DNA from: an uncultured Prevotellaceae bacterium
Lineage (GTDB): Bacteria > Bacteroidota > Bacteroidia > Bacteroidales > Bacteroidaceae
Direction of reading: 5' to 3'
Assembly (NCBI GenBank): GCA_937900485.1
Contig: CALCEL010000080.1
Span: 1 to 20,846, forward strand
DNA: 20,846 nt
The notes beneath the pieces are model-generated. The model was not told the DNA's origin and searched no databases. It worked only from the letters and a program-made list of their open reading frames with translations. A program made the translations under genes and the position numbers. Each line of letters opens with the position of its first letter. Within the stretch, counting starts at the first letter, position 1. Below, piece by piece: positions 14,347-20,846 of the stretch.

Positions 14347-14378
14347 TTTGGGGGGAGTGTATAAAAATAGTAACTTTG
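14347..14378 (+). promoter_or_regulatory. Promoter of surE
   Basis: TTTG at 14347-14350, a 20-base spacer and TAACTTTG at 14371-14378, followed 23 bases later by the surE start codon. Confidence 0.65.
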
Positions 14379-14401
14379 TGGCGGTAATATATGAATAACA
14401 G

Positions 14402-15184
14402 ATGAAAACAGGTAAGAAACTTATTCTTATTTCTAACGATGACGGTTATGCCGCAAAGGGTTTGTCTTTCCTTGTTGATGTGGCGAGATGCTTTGGCAAT
14501 GTGATTGTGGTCGCCCCGGATGGCGGACGCAGCGGCGCGTCTCTTAGCATCTCGAGTGCTAATCCTGTCTGCATCAAGCGTGTCCGTGTTGACGACGGAG
14601 ATGGTGCGAGAGGCTCGTTGGAGGTTTGGTCATGTACGGGGACGCCCGACGATTGTGTGAAGATGGCATTCGAGAATGTCTGTCCGAGAACGCCCGACCT
14701 TGTCTTAGGAGGTGTGAATCATGGTGACAACTGTGCTGTCAACGCACATTATTCCGGAACCGTCGGAGTGGCTATTGAGGGCTGTATAAAGAAGGTGCCG
14801 TCTGTGGCGTTCTCAAGTGGATTCACTGATGAGGACGCTGATTTCAGCGGTATGCGTCCGTGGGTTGAGAAGATTGTAGGTCATGTGTTGGCTAAAGGTC
14901 TATCTGAAGGTACATGTCTGAACGTGAACTGTGGTAAGTTTGATAGTTTCAAAGGAATACGCCTCTGCCGTATGGGCATGGGAGAATGGAGAGAGGAATG
15001 GCAAAAGGCTACTCATCCACACGGATGGAACTACTATTGGATAGCTGGATATTATGAGGCCTATGACGGCGACGATCATGCTACGGACACATGGGCGTAC
15101 AATAACGGCTATGTGGCTGTCACTCCTATTCAGCTGGATCTCACCGCATATTCAGCGATGAGTGAGTTGTCGGATCTTGTCTGA
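14402..15184 (+). CDS. surE: 5'/3'-nucleotidase SurE
   Basis: A 260-residue metal-dependent phosphatase that removes phosphate from nucleoside monophosphates and helps survival in stationary phase. The metal site NDDG is at 12-15, the catalytic-loop region APDGGRSGAS at 38-47 (with the metal-binding Ser), GGVNHGDN at 103-110 supplies the Asn ligand, and YSGTVGVAIEG follows at 117-127. In many SurE proteins the residue four before the Tyr of YSGTV is Asp; here the stretch is CAVNAHYSGTV, so that Asp is Asn. Full family length. It starts just downstream of its promoter and may be co-transcribed with pepD 58 bases downstream. Confidence 0.93.
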   Translation: MKTGKKLILISNDDGYAAKGLSFLVDVARCFGNVIVVAPDGGRSGASLSISSANPVCIKRVRVDDGDGARGSLEVWSCTGTPDDCVKMAFENVCPRTPDLVLGGVNHGDNCAVNAHYSGTVGVAIEGCIKKVPSVAFSSGFTDEDADFSGMRPWVEKIVGHVLAKGLSEGTCLNVNCGKFDSFKGIRLCRMGMGEWREEWQKATHPHGWNYYWIAGYYEAYDGDDHATDTWAYNNGYVAVTPIQLDLTAYSAMSELSDLV

Positions 15185-15242
15185 CAGACCTTGCGTAGTG
15201 AGTTGTTAAGAATGAAAAAGACTTTTGAAAAATACTAATGTT

Positions 15243-16703
15243 ATGGAAATAAAAGATTTGAGTCCAAAGTCAGTGTGGAGAAATTTCTATGCGCTGACAC
15301 AGATACCGCGACCAAGCGGACATGTGGAAAAAGTGGCTGCGTTTCTCGTTGACTTCGCTAAGAGGAATGGTGCAGAGGCTGAGATTGATGAGGCTGGTAA
15401 TGTCATCATGAGAAAGGGAGCCACACCGGGTTACGAGAACAAAGCGACGGTAGTGCTTCAGGCTCACATGGACATGGTGCCGCAGAAAACCAAGGATAGC
15501 ACTCATAATTTCGAGACGGATCCTTTGGATGTGTATGTTGATGGAGACTGGGTCAAGGCGAGAAATACCACGCTCGGAGCAGACGATGGCATGGGAGTGG
15601 CTGCTGCCATGGCAGTCATCGAGGACGAGACGGTGGAGCATGGTCCTATTGAGGTGCTCATAACTAAGGATGAGGAGACTGGCATGTATGGCGCTTTCGG
15701 TCTTAAGCCGGGAGAGCTGACAGGCAAGTACCTGCTCAACTTGGATTCTGAGACGGAAGGTGAGATACTGATTGGATGTGCGGGTGGTATGGATGTGGTG
15801 TGTTCCATGGAGTACCAGGAGATGAGTGTCGACAGTGACAGGATGGTGGCCTATAAGGTCGGCGTCAAAGGACTTCTTGGCGGACACTCGGGTTTGGAGA
15901 TTAATCAGGGAAGAGCTAATGCCAATAAGCTGCTGGCTCGTTTCTTGTTCGCCGCCATCAATACAGGCATTGCTTCTCTGTCTACATGGCATGGAGGCAA
16001 CATGCGAAACGCCATACCTCGTGACAGTGAGGCTGTGGTGCTTGTGCCTGCTGTTCATGAGGCGGACTTCTTGGCCTTGGTCGATAAGTGTCGTGATATC
16101 TTCAATACTGAGTTCGGTGAGATAGAGACTTCAGGTGTCACATTGACGGCCGCTCCGTGTGACGTTCCTGCTGTGGCTGTGCCGGGTGAGATTCAGGTGA
16201 ACCTGGTGAATGCCATAATGGCTGCTCACGATGGTGTGCTCAGGTACATACCGAGCATCCCGGGACTGGTTGAGACGTCAAGCAACTTAGCTATCGTCAA
16301 CGTGGGCGAAGGCAAAGCTGAGGTGTCTATCCTCGCTCGTTCCTCACAGGACACTATGAAACAGTATCTCTGTAACAGTCTTGTCAGCTGTTTCTCTATG
16401 GCTGGCATGAAGGTCACTCTCGAGGGAGGTTACAGCGGATGGCAGCCTAATCCGAAGAGCAAGCTCGTTGCCGTCATGTGTGACGTGTACGAGAAGATGT
16501 ACGACGCCAAGCCTGTGGTCACGGCGTGTCATGCTGGACTGGAGTGTGGTATAATCGGTGTCTCTTATCCTGACATGGATATGGCGAGCATGGGACCTAC
16601 ACTGTTGAGTCCGCACACTCCGAACGAGCGCTGCAACATTCCTTCGGTGGGAAAATTCTATGACTTCGTTCTGGCGATCCTGAAGAATATCCCTGAGGCA
16701 TAA
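15243..16703 (+). CDS. pepD: Aminoacyl-histidine dipeptidase (peptidase M20C family)
   Basis: A 486-residue zinc dipeptidase that splits Xaa-His and other dipeptides in the cytosol. Metal ligands fall in the family pattern: His75 in AHMDMV with Asp77, Asp115 in GADDG, Glu144/Glu145 in TKDEETG, Asp168 in LNLDSETEG, and His in LLSPHTPNERC near the C-terminus. Length agrees with PepD (about 485). An in-frame TTG lies 18 bases earlier at 15225, but ATG at 15243 matches the family start (MEIKDLSPKSVW). No independent promoter with a good -7 box is seen in the 58 bases after surE, so the two are probably co-transcribed. Confidence 0.95.
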   Translation: MEIKDLSPKSVWRNFYALTQIPRPSGHVEKVAAFLVDFAKRNGAEAEIDEAGNVIMRKGATPGYENKATVVLQAHMDMVPQKTKDSTHNFETDPLDVYVDGDWVKARNTTLGADDGMGVAAAMAVIEDETVEHGPIEVLITKDEETGMYGAFGLKPGELTGKYLLNLDSETEGEILIGCAGGMDVVCSMEYQEMSVDSDRMVAYKVGVKGLLGGHSGLEINQGRANANKLLARFLFAAINTGIASLSTWHGGNMRNAIPRDSEAVVLVPAVHEADFLALVDKCRDIFNTEFGEIETSGVTLTAAPCDVPAVAVPGEIQVNLVNAIMAAHDGVLRYIPSIPGLVETSSNLAIVNVGEGKAEVSILARSSQDTMKQYLCNSLVSCFSMAGMKVTLEGGYSGWQPNPKSKLVAVMCDVYEKMYDAKPVVTACHAGLECGIIGVSYPDMDMASMGPTLLSPHTPNERCNIPSVGKFYDFVLAILKNIPEA

Positions 16704-16710
16704 TACGTGT

Positions 16711-16728
16711 GTGCTCCTTTTGGAGCAT
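16711..16728 (+). other. Short hairpin between pepD and the MerR-type gene
   Basis: GTGCTCC/GGAGCAT with a TTTT loop, seven pairs including one G-T. No T run follows, so it is not a convincing terminator. It may partly attenuate or stabilise the transcript. A weak -7-like TACGTTTC at 16730-16737 lies just after it. Confidence 0.3.
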
Positions 16729-16766
16729 ATACGTTTCATATTTACTGTTTACTTATTACATAAGGT

Positions 16767-17114
16767 ATGGCTCTTAAGAAAAACATTGAACTGAAGACAT
16801 ACTATACGATAAAGGAAGTGGCCGCCATGTTTAACGTGGCGGAGACACTCCTTAGATTCTGGGAGAAAGAGTTTCCGAATATCTCTCCGGAGAAGGGCGG
16901 TCGTGGTATCCGTCGTTATAAGAAAGAGGACATTGAGCAGATACGTCTCGTTTACCATTTGGTGAAGGAGCGTGGTCTTACTCTCCAGGGTGCTCGTGAT
17001 GCCCTCAAGCATGGCGGGTCTAATGTCAATGACAAGGTCAACGTCATTGACAGACTAAAGGATTTGAGGGATGAGCTTCAGGCGTTGAGTAAGCAGCTGA
17101 ATGAGCTTGTGTGA
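16767..17114 (+). CDS. MerR-family transcriptional regulator
   Basis: A 115-residue DNA-binding protein. The N-terminal winged helix-turn-helix of the MerR class is at about 10-78: YYTIKEVAAMFNVAETLLRF (helix-turn-helix), EKGGRGIRRYKKEDIEQI (wing and third helix) and the fourth helix with VKERGLTLQGARDAL. The end (about 86-115, DRLKDLRDELQALSKQLNEL) is a heptad-like helix suited to dimerisation. There is no room for an effector domain, so it is a minimal MerR-like regulator, as often found in Bacteroidetes. It lies 63 bases after pepD and is followed by a strong terminator. Its target genes cannot be told from the sequence. Confidence 0.9.
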   Translation: MALKKNIELKTYYTIKEVAAMFNVAETLLRFWEKEFPNISPEKGGRGIRRYKKEDIEQIRLVYHLVKERGLTLQGARDALKHGGSNVNDKVNVIDRLKDLRDELQALSKQLNELV

Positions 17115-17139
17115 TTTCTCATGTAGCGTGAGAGGACAT

Positions 17140-17184
17140 AAAAAAAGAGGAGAGCCGGACATTGTCCGGCTCTCCTCTTTTTTT
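17140..17184. terminator. Strong bidirectional terminator
   Basis: A perfect 21-base-pair stem: seven A, then GAGGAGAGCCGGAC, a three-base loop ATT, and the exact reverse complement ending in seven T. Both strands end in a T run. It separates the MerR-type gene (+) from the convergent gene at 17233-17841 (-). Confidence 0.93.
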
Positions 17185-17232
17185 ATCTGTCAATGCGTGT
17201 GTCCGTCACTTATGGTACAGGCACATACCGTA

Positions 17233-17841
17233 TCAATCGTTGAACGACTTGTTCAAGATGTCGTTTATCTTATTATTGATAGACGTGCTGAATCCCATCA
17301 CTCCCTTTGAGTCGAGCTCGCCGAGCTGCTTGAGGCTGAGCATAGCCATAGACTTGCTGAAGCCGTTGCTCTTGAATTTCTCCACTTTCGGCACCTCTAT
17401 GTCAATGTTTCCGTTATGGAATGTGAATTTAAGCACGTATTCGGCGTCCACTTTCTGTACAGGAATCACCGTGAGGTCAATATCAGCCATAGCCTTTCCG
17501 TGTATTGGCAAGATAATTGACTCGTTCTCCACTTTGGTAGCGATTTTCTTAAGGTTTGGATACATCTTTGTCAATCCGCTTTCAACAAGCTTGTACAGTT
17601 CGCTTTGTGACATCTCGGGAACAGAGAATGACTGTGTCTTGCTCCTGTCGGCTGTGAGGATTGCACCGTCAATCACGGTGAATGCGGCAGGTGTGACGCT
17701 GATGGCCTTCTTTGAGTCATCGTTAGCTGTCTCTGTCATGCATGTGTCGTTGACTGACACACAATACTCTGCCTGTGTCTTAGCGGACATAGTCTGTCCC
17801 ATACAAGCTGCAAACAAAAAAAAGAAATAACGTTTCATCAT
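17233..17841 (-). CDS. Secreted DUF4468-like hypothetical protein
   Basis: A 202-residue protein with a signal peptide (MMKRYFFFLFAACMGQTMSA, cleavage expected before KTQ), so periplasmic or outer-membrane associated. After a Thr/Asp-rich linker, residues from about 65 on (SKTQSFSVPEMSQSELY, later VLKFTFHNGNIDIEVPKV) resemble DUF4468, a Bacteroidetes-specific domain of unknown function with a TBP-like fold. This family match is from memory of its pattern and is moderate. An ATG 18 bases upstream (17859) is in frame, but the two adjacent ATGs at 17841/17838 begin a normal signal peptide. Promoter at 17945-17975. It is transcribed alone. Confidence 0.75.
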   Translation of the reverse strand: MMKRYFFFLFAACMGQTMSAKTQAEYCVSVNDTCMTETANDDSKKAISVTPAAFTVIDGAILTADRSKTQSFSVPEMSQSELYKLVESGLTKMYPNLKKIATKVENESIILPIHGKAMADIDLTVIPVQKVDAEYVLKFTFHNGNIDIEVPKVEKFKSNGFSKSMAMLSLKQLGELDSKGVMGFSTSINNKINDILNKSFND

Positions 17842-17944
17842 CTTTTTTTGATTTAACATAATAATTCTTAATTTCCTGATGTTATGTAGTTATGAAATAA
17901 CTGTAAGTTTACTACTAAGGGTTTTTGCTTTTCCATTGCTGCCG

Positions 17945-17975
17945 CAAATGTATGTATTCTTTTTATTATGTGAAA
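17945..17975 (-). promoter_or_regulatory. Promoter of the DUF4468-like gene
   Basis: TTTC (17972-17975), a 19-base spacer and TACATTTG (17945-17952) on the minus strand. The leader of about 100 bases is longer than others in this window. The rest of the gap up to 18120 is A/T-rich with no further feature seen. Confidence 0.5.
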
Positions 17976-18120
17976 AATTCTGAAAGAAAAAATCCAAAAA
18001 AGTATTAAAAAAAATAAAATAATCCTATCGGAGATGTCAACATTGTCCTGTCCGTCCGCAAAAACCAGTACACCATTTATTATTGGCGAGTGTCTGTCTT
18101 TGTGTCTAAGTTAGTCTCTC

Positions 18121-19239
18121 TCATCCATTTGAGAGGATGTTAAAGAGCAGATATAATATGATGATGACGGCGATGACCACCAAGGCGATTTTCAGTTTAT
18201 CCTTAGGGTATTCGCCATATACCTTTCCGGAGTATCCGTTGATGACGAACTGAAATGTCTTGTCCTCTATTTTGAATGCTCCCACCCATAATGGAAGAAG
18301 GATGTGTTTGAACATCACGTTGTTGTATGACGTGTGCTTGCCTGTTATCTTTTGTGCGTTTCCGCCGATGTCATTTCGTATGTCCCTCTCTATCACGTTG
18401 TCCATGATTCGTTGTGCCACTTGTGCTCCTTCCTTGAAGCTCACAGTGTAGATATCGGTGGTGAATCCTGCTGTGAATTCTGGAGAGTATGTGACAAGCT
18501 GGCGGAGTTGCCAGTTGCCCAGTCCCGCAAGGATGGAGGTGTTTAGGTTGTTCGACGCTGGTACGAGTATGTCGTCGAAGTCACGTCTGATGACGCCAGA
18601 TACAGGGTACCAGTTACGTTGTGTTGTGGTATACGTCTTTCCGTCCGGTCCTTTTCTCACCACATGTGTGTCGACAGCCTTCATTCCTGAGTATGATGTT
18701 CTGGTGCTTGCGTCGTATGTCCAGTATGGGTAGTATACGCCTTGGAAATTGTTAGCCAGCACATTTCCGTGCTTATATTTCGATGAAAGGAACCATTTTC
18801 CGTCGAGCCATTTATTGAATATGGTGCCGCAGTCTTTCTTATCCACGGCGAAAGGCAAGAGATATTCTGGTTTCCAGAATCTTCTCACCTGTTTCTGTTC
18901 CAGGATGAGAGGAGTGCCGCAGTAGGGGCACTTGGTCGATGACTTTGTCTCGTCGACAGTTACCGTAGCTCCGCACTGCTCGCATTTTATCTGTTGTGTC
19001 TCCACGGAGTGTTCCCGTTCCGTGTTTTGGTGTTCATCCTCGCTTTCGTTGAGCCATTTCAGGTAGTCGTTCTCGTGGATCGTCGCGGGTTGCAGCGACA
19101 GCTCCTTTGTCAATCCGCAGTAGATACACTCCAGTTTTCTCACTCTTGGTGCGTAGACCATTGCTCCTCCGCATGACTCGCATTTTATCTGTATGGCTTC
19201 TTTTGGCTCTTGTGTGTCTTTGGAATTCTCGGATGTCAT
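18121..19239 (-). CDS. Zinc-ribbon membrane protein, YdjG-like
   Basis: A 372-residue protein with two zinc ribbons: Cys20/Cys23 with Cys38/Cys41, and Cys86/Cys89 with Cys104/Cys107, separated by an acidic linker. A middle domain (about 118-340) contains VYYPYWTYDA (168-177), characteristic of zinc-ribbon proteins found beside SPFH proteins. A single C-terminal hydrophobic segment (about 349-369) anchors it in the membrane with the ribbons facing the cytosol. In Bacillus the ydjG/ydjH/ydjI genes act with PspA in membrane-stress response; here the upstream SPFH gene gives the same pairing, while no PspA gene is present in the window. Function by analogy only. Confidence 0.82.
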   Translation of the reverse strand: MTSENSKDTQEPKEAIQIKCESCGGAMVYAPRVRKLECIYCGLTKELSLQPATIHENDYLKWLNESEDEHQNTEREHSVETQQIKCEQCGATVTVDETKSSTKCPYCGTPLILEQKQVRRFWKPEYLLPFAVDKKDCGTIFNKWLDGKWFLSSKYKHGNVLANNFQGVYYPYWTYDASTRTSYSGMKAVDTHVVRKGPDGKTYTTTQRNWYPVSGVIRRDFDDILVPASNNLNTSILAGLGNWQLRQLVTYSPEFTAGFTTDIYTVSFKEGAQVAQRIMDNVIERDIRNDIGGNAQKITGKHTSYNNVMFKHILLPLWVGAFKIEDKTFQFVINGYSGKVYGEYPKDKLKIALVVIAVIIILYLLFNILSNG

Positions 19240-19257
19240 GTGTTATGCTTATTAGGA

Positions 19258-19293
19258 TACTGACGTCACGCAATATGATGTGTGACGTCAGTA
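19258..19293. repeat. Intercistronic inverted repeat between the SPFH and zinc-ribbon genes
   Basis: TACTGACGTCAC (19258-19269) pairs perfectly with GTGACGTCAGTA (19282-19293), and three more pairs (one G-T) extend the stem to 15 around a six-base loop. No T run follows on either strand. It lies in the 125-base gap, 18 bases upstream of the zinc-ribbon start codon. Confidence 0.85.
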
Positions 19294-19364
19294 AGGGTCG
19301 TCTTGTTTTGCATTCTGATTATGCTTTGTTCTTATATGTACGTCGGGTGTCATACACGTCATGA

Positions 19365-20480
19365 TCAGACTGTCGGTATTGGTGGCGGAGTGAGAGTGAA
19401 GAGTCTTGACAGCTCGCTCACTGAGCCGGCTGCCGTCCATGACGCCATGCCCTGAGTCCAAACCAGTGTGGTGCGTGTCAGTTGTCCTTGCTGCGCCATC
19501 TGTTGCAGTTGTGTCAAGTTGTAAGGTCCCGCCTGCTGTCCGTTGATTGCCACGTGGTACATAGACTGTTGTGGTAGTGGTGGCGGAGTCGCCGCACCTT
19601 GTTGCTGTGTGTGCTGCATCTGCTGCGCCATCTGTTGTGCCATGGCGAGTCCCATGCCCATTCCCATGGCGCTGCCGGCAGTGTCGGTGCCTCCGTTGCC
19701 GCCCGGTTGTGTCATGGAGTTGGCGAACTGCATCTGTGTGTATGCCGTCATGTCCTGCGTGCCGATGAACGCCATGCTTGCTCCCTTGTCTATTGCCTCC
19801 TGAACCTCCTTAGGCAGTGAGATGTTCTCCACCAGGAACTTGGTGAGGTCCAATCCGTATTCGCTGAAGCTTTTCTTGAGGGCGTCAGTCAGCTCTTTAG
19901 AGAACTCCTTGTAGTTGGAAGCCAGCTTGACAACCGGCAGCTCATGCTCGCCGAGGTAGTCGGAGAACTCCGTCACGGCGAAGCTGCGCAGCATCTCAGA
20001 TATGCCGTCTGTGTCGAACTCACCGTTTGTGCCCACGACCTTGAGCAGGAACTGCTTAGGGTCCTGGCTGATCTTGAAGTTATATGAACCGAAGGCCCTG
20101 AGGTTGATGGCGCGTCCGAGCTGAGGGTCGCTGACCGTGACAGGGTTGGTCGTTCCCCATTTCTGATTCAGGAACTCCTTGGTGCTGACGAAGTAAACGT
20201 CAACCTTGAACGGAGAGTTGAATCCGTACTTCCATCCTCTTATTGTTGAGAGGATAGGGATGTTGGAGGTGCTCAGCTCGTGACGTCCCGGCTGGAAGAT
20301 ATCTGCTATCTTACCTTGGTCCACGAGCACTGCCACCTGGCTCTCCCTGACGATGAGCTGTGCTCCGTTCTTGATTTCTGACTGATAACGCGGAAAGCGC
20401 CATATCATCGTGTCGTGTGTCTCGTCCTTCCACTCGATGATGTCTATTAACTCATTTCGTAGTTTTTCGAATAGTCCCAT
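19365..20480 (-). CDS. SPFH-domain protein with C-terminal GYF_2 domain, YdjI-like
   Basis: A 371-residue cytosolic, membrane-associated protein. The N-terminus MGLFEKLRNELIDIIEW is an amphipathic helix. The SPFH (band-7, virion-core-like) domain follows at about 25-255: IVRESQVAVLVDQGKIADIF, then PFKVDVYFVS and a helical end. A low-complexity Gly/Met/Gln stretch (about 258-305, with MGMGMG and repeated AQQM) leads to a GYF_2 domain at about 308-361 (YHVAINGQQAGPYNLTQLQQ, then WTQGMASWTAAGSV), and the protein ends in a proline-rich tail. SPFH proteins form membrane scaffolds. Paired with the zinc-ribbon protein 125 bases downstream. In-frame codons extend to 20540 but the ATG at 20480 starts the conserved N-terminus. 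Confidence 0.9.
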   Translation of the reverse strand: MGLFEKLRNELIDIIEWKDETHDTMIWRFPRYQSEIKNGAQLIVRESQVAVLVDQGKIADIFQPGRHELSTSNIPILSTIRGWKYGFNSPFKVDVYFVSTKEFLNQKWGTTNPVTVSDPQLGRAINLRAFGSYNFKISQDPKQFLLKVVGTNGEFDTDGISEMLRSFAVTEFSDYLGEHELPVVKLASNYKEFSKELTDALKKSFSEYGLDLTKFLVENISLPKEVQEAIDKGASMAFIGTQDMTAYTQMQFANSMTQPGGNGGTDTAGSAMGMGMGLAMAQQMAQQMQHTQQQGAATPPPLPQQSMYHVAINGQQAGPYNLTQLQQMAQQGQLTRTTLVWTQGMASWTAAGSVSELSRLFTLTPPPIPTV

Positions 20481-20595
20481 ATTTTTTCTTGTGTTGTTAT
20501 AGCTGACGTTTGGTTGGCGCCGCTGTGTTGTGTGTTTCATTTCGCAGACGTGACGCGCCGATGATGTTGCGTTCGACAGTCTCGTCTGTTACTCG

Positions 20596-20603
20596 CGAAT
20601 ATA
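20596..20603 (-). promoter_or_regulatory. -7 box candidate for the SPFH/zinc-ribbon genes
   Basis: TATATTCG on the minus strand, 115 bases before the start codon at 20480. It has the TTCG variant seen elsewhere in the window but lacks a -33 box. The remaining sequence up to 20846 shows no feature I can support. Confidence 0.35.
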
Positions 20604-20846
20604 GTCATATTTTCGGATATTGACTTATGTTGTCGTGTTTTTATGTGTGTCTGTTGTCGTTTTCGTATTTTCGGGGCATATTTCCTTACACCTTATTATA
20701 TACGTGGCGGTTTGCTGACATGAGTCTATACTTCGTAGGTTTCAGAAATTTTGTAATCTATTGTGTTTCAGTAGTTTCAAAATTTGTTTTCCTCAAACGT
20801 AACAAACCTGCACCAAAATTGTGTTAAATAAATCCAAGCAAACGAA

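Noticed and set aside
15270..16058. Minus-strand open frame of 262 codons
   Set aside because: It is antisense to pepD and rich in His and Ser as expected for a complement frame; no family features.
20794..20801. TACGTTTG on the minus strand as a promoter box
   Set aside because: It matches the -7 pattern but has no -33 partner at about 19 bases and no start codon at a fitting distance; a single box of this kind can occur by chance.
20627..20827. Plus-strand open frame of 66 codons at the window end
   Set aside because: Aromatic-rich peptide from A/T-rich intergenic sequence without promoter, ribosome site or recognised family.

Overview
The window looks like chromosomal DNA from a Bacteroidales bacterium, most likely Prevotella or a close relative. 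The evidence is the recurring Bacteroidetes-type promoter (a -7 box TAnnTTTG or TAnnTTCG, in several cases with a TTTG-like -33 box about 19 bases upstream), start codons about 20-30 bases after that box, few Shine-Dalgarno sites, and a gene set typical of the order (short PyrF, PepD, SurE, 800-residue double-FtsX permeases, small HExxH protein). No phage, insertion sequence with transposase, CRISPR array or plasmid gene was seen. This is mostly housekeeping sequence with several unexplained non-coding structures.

Layout. 1-120: 3' part of a tRNA-Gly(GCC) gene and its terminator. 327-1412 (-): orphan membrane protein. 1413-2313: about 900 bases with no convincing gene, holding an orphan terminator and a candidate small RNA of about 100 nt. 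2314-2889 (-): surface-type lipoprotein. 3008-8481 (-): a tight five-gene unit transcribed from 8481 downwards: NYN-like protein, sodium:alanine-type symporter, CPA2 antiporter with two RCK_C domains, a DUF488-YraN fusion and a TtcA-like tRNA thiolase. 8712-9536 (+): pyrF with its own promoter and terminator. 9537-10212: intergenic stretch with a 93-base element bounded by perfect 19-base inverted repeats. 10213-10428 (+): small charged protein. 10477-13949 (-): FtsX-type permease, its ATPase and a small HExxH protein. 14181-14251 (-): tRNA-Gln(CTG). 14402-17114 (+): surE, pepD and a MerR-type regulator, ending at a strong bidirectional terminator. 17233-17841 (-): secreted DUF4468-like protein. 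18121-20480 (-): an SPFH/GYF_2 protein followed by a zinc-ribbon membrane protein, a pair resembling Bacillus YdjI/YdjG. 20481-20846 holds only a promoter candidate.

The observations most worth following up are a perfect 36-base palindrome lying exactly in codon phase inside the DUF488-YraN gene, the 93-base inverted-repeat element downstream of pyrF, and the promoter-hairpin-terminator unit at about 2163-2300. All functional statements come from reading the sequence and knowledge of the families; no search was run.
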